From: Irineochytrium annulatum
Lineage: Eukaryota; Chytridiomycota; Chytridiomycetes; Chytridiales; Chytridiaceae
Direction: 5' to 3'
Assembly (NCBI GenBank): GCA_027600665.1
Contig: JADGJL010000292.1
Coordinates: forward strand, 1 to 26,612
DNA length: 26,612 bases
Shown: in pieces, positions 21,066-26,612 of the stretch
How positions within the stretch are numbered: the first letter of the stretch is position 1
Layout: every line of letters begins with the position of its first letter
The notes under the pieces: model-generated
Databases searched by the model: none
Told to the model about the DNA's origin: nothing
The model's input: only the letters and a program-made list of their open reading frames with translations
Made by a program: the position numbers and the translations under genes

Positions 21066-22662
21066 TTAATCACTCCTGCCCTTCCGCACACGGACGCCCA
21101 TCCACCTCTGAACCGATCCGGCGCCAACTACGACCCACATCGGGATCACGTACAATGTCTTTAGAGCTATGACCCACAGAGGTAGAAGTCGCTTCACGGA
21201 GGTCTTGGGAGCGGCCTTGTCGGGATGTACACCGCCTTTTACGCCGTGAGGTTTTGCGGGGTCAACAACTGCTGGGAACGGAGTGGCGGGGGAGGGAGAT
21301 ACCGGAGAGGGAGATGCGGGCGCGTCGGCCACTGCGGCCTTCCCATCGCCCTTCTCACCTGCCCCCGCCGCCCCTAAGGCCGGTGGTCCCTCCGGATTGG
21401 TGGCATTGGCAGCCGTATCGTTCCCTAGCGCCGGCAAAGGTCCCGCTGGAGGCACCACCACCGGGGCCAGGACCACGCCCGGAGGCACGTCAGGCGATGC
21501 CACAGCCGGCGACACGATTGCAGGCGTAGGCGACACGTGCGACGCCACCGCCGCCCCACTCGCATCCAGCTTCCCATCCTCCAAAGGCCCTACGCCCACG
21601 ACCAGCAACACGTAAATCAAGAACACGGTGGTAACGATTGCATGCACTGTCGCAAGATCCCCCAGCCGCTTCGGCGTCGTCCCCTGCGACTTCATCATGT
21701 GCGCCTGCAGCACCACAAAGGGGCTCAGAGCGCCCAGCAGGAGGACGAACCAGAATTTCAGCGGGTCCACTGTAACATCAGCACTCTTGGTTCTAAAGTA
21801 CCACCATCCGATCAGGTATAGGAAGTCCAGGAGGGCGACGGCCACCGCGAGGTAATAGAGCACCTGGATGACTACGGACGAGCGCGCGGCTGGGTTAGTG
21901 CCGGAGGTAGAGTCCTGCAGGGCCGATGTGATGGAGTTCGCGGTCTTGGTCAAGGATGCGATGGTGGGGAAGCCGGAGGAAGGTGCGGCGGAGGACCGGG
22001 AGTACTCGGGCCCAAAAACGTCTTCGGCGCGTTGGACGGGGATGCTTTGTCTACCCAAACTTCAATGATGCAAGTCAGGAAGAGTAAACTTACATCCGCG
22101 ATGAGAGCTCGACGAGATCTTCTTGGGGGCGGAGTTGCCGAGTGTTTTGGTATCGCTTTCTAGCGGACTGGATAAATGGCTCTGCCGCGTCGCGGGATTA
22201 GCACATGAAGGGACGACACGTGAACGCCTCACCAAATCGTATGAAAGCGTAAGGCCGCACCAAGCTTGACAGCCCCGCAAACCCGCTGGTGCTCGTAGAG
22301 TTCACTTCATCAATAAAACCCCTGCACACCTCACTCAAAAACGAGAAAGCCAATAGCCGCGGGTACTGCCGCTCACAGATGGCGAGATAAATGATGCCCG
22401 TGTCCACCATATAATGAAACGTGAGGTCCCCCGCCGTCACGGATGCCTTTGGCGGCATCGATGATGAAGAATAGGAGCCCGATGTAGAGGAGACGAGACG
22501 GCATAACGTCTTGGCAAGCTTTTTGTGAGCTGCTATGGATTCCTCGTCCTAGGGTGATCAGCGGTCGCGCGGGATGATCAATGCGCTTACGTTCTGGGAC
22601 TCCATGGTCGCCACAAGGGGCAGCCCGTCCTGGCGGGCGATCAGAGTGAACCGGATGGTCAT
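21066..22662 (-). CDS. SEC22A/C-like protein: longin domain plus four membrane spans
   Basis: Predicted ER/Golgi trafficking protein. Minus-strand exons are 22662-22591, 22548-22233, 22181-22094 and 22059-21066 (489 aa); introns are 42, 51 and 34 bp. Residues 1-135 form a longin domain: MTIRFTLIARQDGLPLVATM at the start, then FHYMVDTGIIYLAICERQYP, LLAFSFLSEVCRGFIDE and VRPYAFIRFEPFIQ. RKRYQNTRQL next matches the linker of SEC22A/C. There is no SNARE coiled coil. Instead four hydrophobic spans lie at about 219-246, 259-282, 292-316 and 450-471, as in vertebrate SEC22A/C and unlike SNARE SEC22B. A Pro/Ala/Val-rich loop of about 130 residues between spans 3 and 4 is extra (SEC22C is about 300 aa). 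The tail is basic (RVRKGRSD). It converges on the CCDC13-like gene with only 72 bp between stops. Confidence 0.86.
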
Positions 22663-22866
22663 GATCGCTTTAGCCGCAATTCTCTTGCAGTTGGATGGAT
22701 GCTCGCAGGATGAGCAAGTTCCAGTCCGACAGATCGCGACGATTCACTCCTGACAAAGGGAAGCTGGATGCCTCGCGCGATGAGCGAGAGAGGTTCCAGC
22801 AGGTGAAGAGATCGCGAATGAAGTGCCGCTGTTTTTTCTTGTCACTTGCTGCACCAGCACTCCAGG
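22663..22866. promoter_or_regulatory. 204-bp bidirectional intergenic region, SEC22-like / YAR1-like
   Basis: Divergent ATGs at 22662 (-) and 22867 (+). No TATA box is obvious. Short ORFs crossing it on either strand lack conserved content. Confidence 0.5.
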
Positions 22867-23466
22867 ATGACAGCCGACTTCGACGTCGACGCCTTCGTCG
22901 ACTGCGCACGATACGGCGAGCTGGACGAGGTGAAGGAGATGCTCCGCTCCTGGGCATCACCCACCGCCGCCGGCTCGACAACAGCAATAGACCCTGCTGA
23001 CCCCTCCCTCGACGCCGAGACCGCCCGGTCCCTGATCATCACCCGCGCCTCGGCCGGATACACTGCTTTCCACGTGGCCGCCGCGAACGGCGAGTCAGGG
23101 ATCCTCTCCTTCCTTCTCCCCTACCTCCAACCCACCGACCTGGCGCTAGGCACGACACTGGACGGCTCCACGGCTTTGCACTGGGCGGCCCTGAACGGCA
23201 AGGCCGACTGCGTTGGAATTCTCCTCGCTGCGGGCGCGGACGCGACGATCAAGAACGACGACGGGAGGAGCAGCATCACAGTGGCCGAGCAGCAGGAGCA
23301 TTTTGAGATCGTGAACATGCTGCTGAAGACCTTTGAGCCACAAGAGGATGTGACGGGAGGCGCGGTGGATGAGGAGGATGCGACGACGGCGTCGGTTACG
23401 AGGTTGGCGGAGGAGGTGCAGGCAAAGCTGAAGGCCAGCGAGGTTGCAGCGGGTGGCGAGCAGTAG
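22867..23466 (+). CDS. YAR1: YAR1-like ankyrin-repeat protein
   Basis: Single exon, 199 aa. Yeast Yar1 is a dedicated chaperone of ribosomal protein Rps3 in cytosol and nucleus and has about the same length and layout. The N-terminal block DCARYGELDEVKEML is followed by two clear ankyrin repeats (GYTAFHVAAANGESGILSFLL and DGSTALHWAALNGKADCVGI). A third, weaker repeat (DDGRSSITVAEQQEHFEIVNMLL) and an acidic, helical C-terminal tail (VDEEDATTASVTRLAEEVQ) complete it. The start is the first ATG in the frame. It is the only intronless gene in the window. Ankyrin repeats are common, so the YAR1 call rests on overall length, the N-terminal block and the acidic tail. Confidence 0.82.
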   Translation: MTADFDVDAFVDCARYGELDEVKEMLRSWASPTAAGSTTAIDPADPSLDAETARSLIITRASAGYTAFHVAAANGESGILSFLLPYLQPTDLALGTTLDGSTALHWAALNGKADCVGILLAAGADATIKNDDGRSSITVAEQQEHFEIVNMLLKTFEPQEDVTGGAVDEEDATTASVTRLAEEVQAKLKASEVAAGGEQ

Positions 23467-23630
23467 TACTTTTTGTCGATGTGGATGTGTATTCAGTAAT
23501 TTCTTCTTTATGTATGTCGCCGGGAGTAATCGGTCCCATCTGCTAATTTTTTAAGTTATCCTTGATAAAATGCCTTGTTTTCCTCCTTGCTGAAACTTCA
23601 TCAGCCAAACCGCTGCCATCATCGTTTGGC

Positions 23631-26612
23631 ATGGCGCCGCCGACATCGGCCTCGAAGACCAGACGGGCGGCAACGGGCAACGGAGCAAGGGAAGTCTCAA
23701 AGAGAGAGCTGCTTACGGCGGACAAGGATGCACTAGGTAAGGACGATCAACCATGACCGTTTGATGCCATCTCTGACGCCGATTGCCCAGACCGCTGGGC
23801 GATGGGCGGCTCGCTAATGGACAGCTTCATGGATGGCGGCGATGGGAAGCCGGGGAATGGGAAGGAGTCTGGCAAGTCGACGGTGAAGCCCACATCGAAG
23901 AATAGGGCCACCCCATCGACGCACGTCACCTCTCTCGATATGATGGTCGGCGACATCGATGCCGCCATCGCCATCGCATCAGCCGCAAAGAGCAGCGCCG
24001 AGGCGGACGAGGCCATGCTGGATGCCCTGAACCGCCATCAATCTATGGCCGCGGATGACTTCTACGCGAACATGTTGAGCACGCCAAGCTCCTCACCCGC
24101 CAAATCCAAGTCGGAGGAGTCGGCCGCAAAGGGCTCAGCGCAGACGAAGAAGTTCACGACGTCGAGGGGTGTTCGGAAGGCGCCGGAAACGTCGATCGTC
24201 GTGGTGGAAACGTCGCCGCCGAGCACGTTGCAAAGGAGGGGAGGACGGCAGAACGAGGAAGAGGAGACCGCAATGGAGAGGCGACGGCCGTCGCAAGCCA
24301 GCAACGACATCGCGCCGTCGGCGGAGGCGGACAGGAGCCCTCTCAGCCCGCGAAGTCCCCGTAGTGCTGGACGCCGCCATCATGACGACCTGCCGGCCTT
24401 CGTACCACAGCAGGACGCCTCGCCGGGGTATATTAGCCTCTCCCGAAACCGCCGCGCGCCGCGGGAGCTTCCGACACCTCCTAGGTCGAACATCGACGAA
24501 GGGATGGCATACCCGGACTCGTCAGCGTACAAGGACAAGGACGACAGCTTTTCGCCGCCATCGAGGTCCCTGTCCCGCGGTCGACCGGCTCCGAAGGCCG
24601 CGGATGACTTCGCATCGCCGACTAGATCGATGTCGCTTGGAAGGAAGAATAACAACGCGGACCAGCCGTTTGTCACGGATGAGCCGTTCAACCCGCCGTC
24701 GCGATTGCTGTCGCATGGGAGGAATGCGCCGGTCGAAAAGGTAAGGCAGCAAGATGCGGAGGACAACTTTACGGCTCCCTCGCGGTCCCTTTCGCGCAAC
24801 CAAAGGTCGGCGGGTGCTGCGCTAGAACAATTGGAGACGGGTTTGCCGAATCAAACGCCGGCAAGCTTCGCGGCCGAGGAGCCGTTCTGCGCGCCATCGC
24901 GGTCGTTGTCACGAGGCAAGAAACCAATGGCGGACGCGAATACCACCTTTGTTACAGACGAACCTTTCACTCCGCCATCACGAATGATGTCACTCGCGCG
25001 AGGGAAGAAGGCCGCGGAGCCGGCAGGGCAAGCTCCGTCAGCCGTCGCAGTGATTCGGGAGAGCGACTCGCGGGGGAAGCTTAAGCCCGGGAGCGGGTAC
25101 ATCCCACCGGCGCCGTTTATCAAGCCGACGAAGCTGGATGGGGCAGTCCCCGCGTCGAGCGCCTCGTCGCAAAATTTACAATATGGATCGATCTCGCGGA
25201 ACGGGAGGCCTTCAAAGACTACCGACCCCACATATCCTCAACTGGTAAATTACATCTCGATCGTTTCTGCCACGTGTATGTATTAACGACTGTATGTGCA
25301 GGAGGCTGAGTTCGAGCCGCCAGTTCGATCCCTCTCCCGTCGCCCAAAACAGCCGGAAGCCATCGCCGAGATATATGGGTCGTCACCGGACTCGAACCCG
25401 ACGGGCAATCCGTATCTCGACGAGATCAACTACCCGGAAGCTCCGAAGGACGAGGGCTTCACAGCACCCGTGCGATCGTTAAGCCGGAAACCAAAGAACC
25501 CGACGGCGCCGTCACCGTCCCCCCTCTCAAACTCGAACGCCAACGACGCCGACGGCGAGGACGTTAACGCCGCGCAGAAACGACCCGTCTCATTTGTCGC
25601 GCCAGCGAGGACGTTGTCGGTGAGGAAGAAGAAGAACGACGCGAAGGAGCCGACGACCGCCGTCGTGCCAGACTCGACCGACGGCTTCGTTCCGCCTGCG
25701 CGATCCCTCTCCCGCAAAGTCCGCAGCCCGGAGCCATCACAGCCGTCATCGTTGGTGTCGGCACCTTCTGAAGGCTTTACCCCACCCTCTAGGACACTCT
25801 CCAAAAGGAACGCGCCATCGAAGGGATCCCGAAAGGACCAGCTCCAAAAAGAGTCTATGCCCTCCTCCCCGCTCTCGCACACGTCCCCATCCCCGCTATC
25901 CGTGACCGAGACAGTACCCTCGATGAAGCGCAGCAAGACGACGCCGCCACCCGCTTCCAGCACCACGTCGCCTCCGGACGGGAAGATTATGACGGGCAGC
26001 GGCCACCTTCGCCTCGATCATGACCTCGCTGACCTCGCGGCCCTTATGTCCGCCTTCAGCTTGCCCTCTGACGATGCCGCGGCTCTGACACCGCGTGGCG
26101 CGAGGAGCCTTGGCAACAGGCCCCCACCGCCGGATTACCCGACCCCTCCGAGCCCTGGCGCCGGGCCCATGTTTGGCTCCATATCTCGCCGCGGGCGCGG
26201 AGGCGGCGCGCCGTCGTCGGCGCTTTTGGACGAACCTTTGAGCGTCGACGATGTGCTGCAGTACGCCGCGGGCGTGAGCGGGGACGCCGCACCGCTCTCT
26301 TCCTCGCCGCCATCGTCGAGGCGTCCACCACCCTCGTCGGCCCCGCGCGCGGTAGCACGGGACTGGTTCGCAGACGACAACAATAGGGGGTCCGACGGGT
26401 CCAACGGGTCTATTAGCGGCGTCGTGGGGAGCCGGGGCACGGCGGCGAGCAACGTCGTTGACGCGGTCGCAACGATGCCGCGGGGTAGCGTCAGCGGGAG
26501 CAGTGTCACGGGAAGTACGCATGGCGGGAACGACTGGCCGAATGGAGGGAAGAGAATTAGCGGCGGGGATGGGGTTGGGAGGAAGAAGAGCACGATGGGT
26601 GGGTTTTTGGGT
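23631..26612 (+). CDS. Disordered protein with an array of FxPPxRSLSR motifs, truncated at right edge
   Basis: Not a family I recognise. Exons are 23631-23736, 23791-25244 and 25302 to beyond 26612; introns are 54 and 57 bp and the frame stays open to the window end (957 complete codons). The start MAPPTSASKTRR is the first ATG in frame. The N-terminal part contains DRWAMGGSLMDSFMDGG and a short helical stretch (SLDMMVGDIDAAIAIASAAK). From about 24543 to 25813 at least 11 copies of (D/E/G)xF-x-(P/A)-P-x-R-(S/T)-(L/M)-S-(R/K) recur in both exons, followed by basic residues. The rest is Pro/Ser/Arg-rich and predicted disordered. A later segment (HDLADLAALMSAFSLP) may be a helix. The R-S-L-S-R cores look like basophilic-kinase or 14-3-3 type sites; that is inference. 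No catalytic domain is visible in the part present. Confidence 0.78.
24543..25813 (+). repeat. Array of about 11 FxPPxRSLSR-type protein motifs
   Basis: Motif copies begin near 24543, 24604, 24681, 24765, 24879, 24960, 25308, 25453, 25588, 25678 and 25769. Typical forms are FSPPSRSLSR, FTAPSRSLSR, FEPPVRSLSR, FVPPARSLSR and FTPPSRTLSK; diverged ones are FASPTRSMSL, FNPPSRLLSH, FTPPSRMMSL and FVAPARTLSV. Codon usage differs between copies, so the repetition is kept at protein level and not as recent DNA duplication. Confidence 0.9.

Noticed and set aside
22695..23000. Plus-strand ORF overlapping the start of the YAR1-like gene
   Set aside because: It is in a different frame from the ankyrin protein, is Arg-rich and has no conserved motif.
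25896..26522. Minus-strand Arg/Ala-rich frames near the right edge
   Set aside because: The plus frame continues without a stop from the FxPPxRSLSR exon and has consistent Ser/Pro/Gly composition; the minus frames are GC-driven shadows.

Overview
This window reads as nuclear DNA of an early-diverging, probably zoosporic fungus (chytrid-like). It is moderately GC-rich, compact and intron-dense. I model about 48 spliceosomal introns in 12 protein genes. Nearly all are 34-77 bp with GT..AG ends, many carry a CTAAC/CTGAC-type branch site, and only three are longer (103, 137 and 328 bp). TAA, TGA and TAG all end genes, so the code is standard. Fungal ancestry is suggested by YAR1-like and GVP36-like genes. 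SCAMPs, a CCDC13-like (ciliary) protein, a SEC22A/C-type protein and a GPI-specific phospholipase D are not typical of yeasts or most Dikarya, which points to a basal lineage that still makes a flagellum. The taxonomic call is inference; no rRNA or other marker lies in the window.

Layout, left to right. 1-3818 (+): 3'-most part of a DExH RNA helicase, truncated by the left edge. 3934-6288 (+): alanine/glutamate-rich, disordered protein carrying about ten dispersed basic-hydrophobic motifs of MARCKS-effector type. 6289-7251: gap without a recognisable gene. 7252-8627 (+) and 8883-10065 (-): two diverged SCAMP genes, tail to tail. 10580-13557 (+): long coiled-coil protein, divergent from SCAMP-B. 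13755-14271 (+): YjbQ/UPF0047 family enzyme. 14454-15946 (+): GVP36-like BAR protein. 16150-19520 (-): secreted GPI-specific phospholipase D-like protein with a seven-bladed FG-GAP propeller. 19663-20993 (+): CCDC13-like coiled-coil protein sharing a 142-bp intergenic region with it. 21066-22662 (-): SEC22A/C-like protein (longin domain plus four membrane segments). 22867-23466 (+): intronless YAR1-like ankyrin protein. 23631-26612 (+): disordered protein with at least 11 copies of an FxPPxRSLSR motif, running off the right edge.

The genes do not form an operon or pathway. Five of the twelve (two SCAMPs, BAR, SEC22-like and GPI-PLD) concern membrane traffic or the cell surface, and the CCDC13-like gene probably concerns the basal body. 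The most novel content is the two disordered proteins built on repeated short motifs, neither of which I can assign to a known family. No tRNA, rRNA, transposon or CRISPR array was found. All splice models are read by eye from splice signals, reading frame and homology and have no transcript support.
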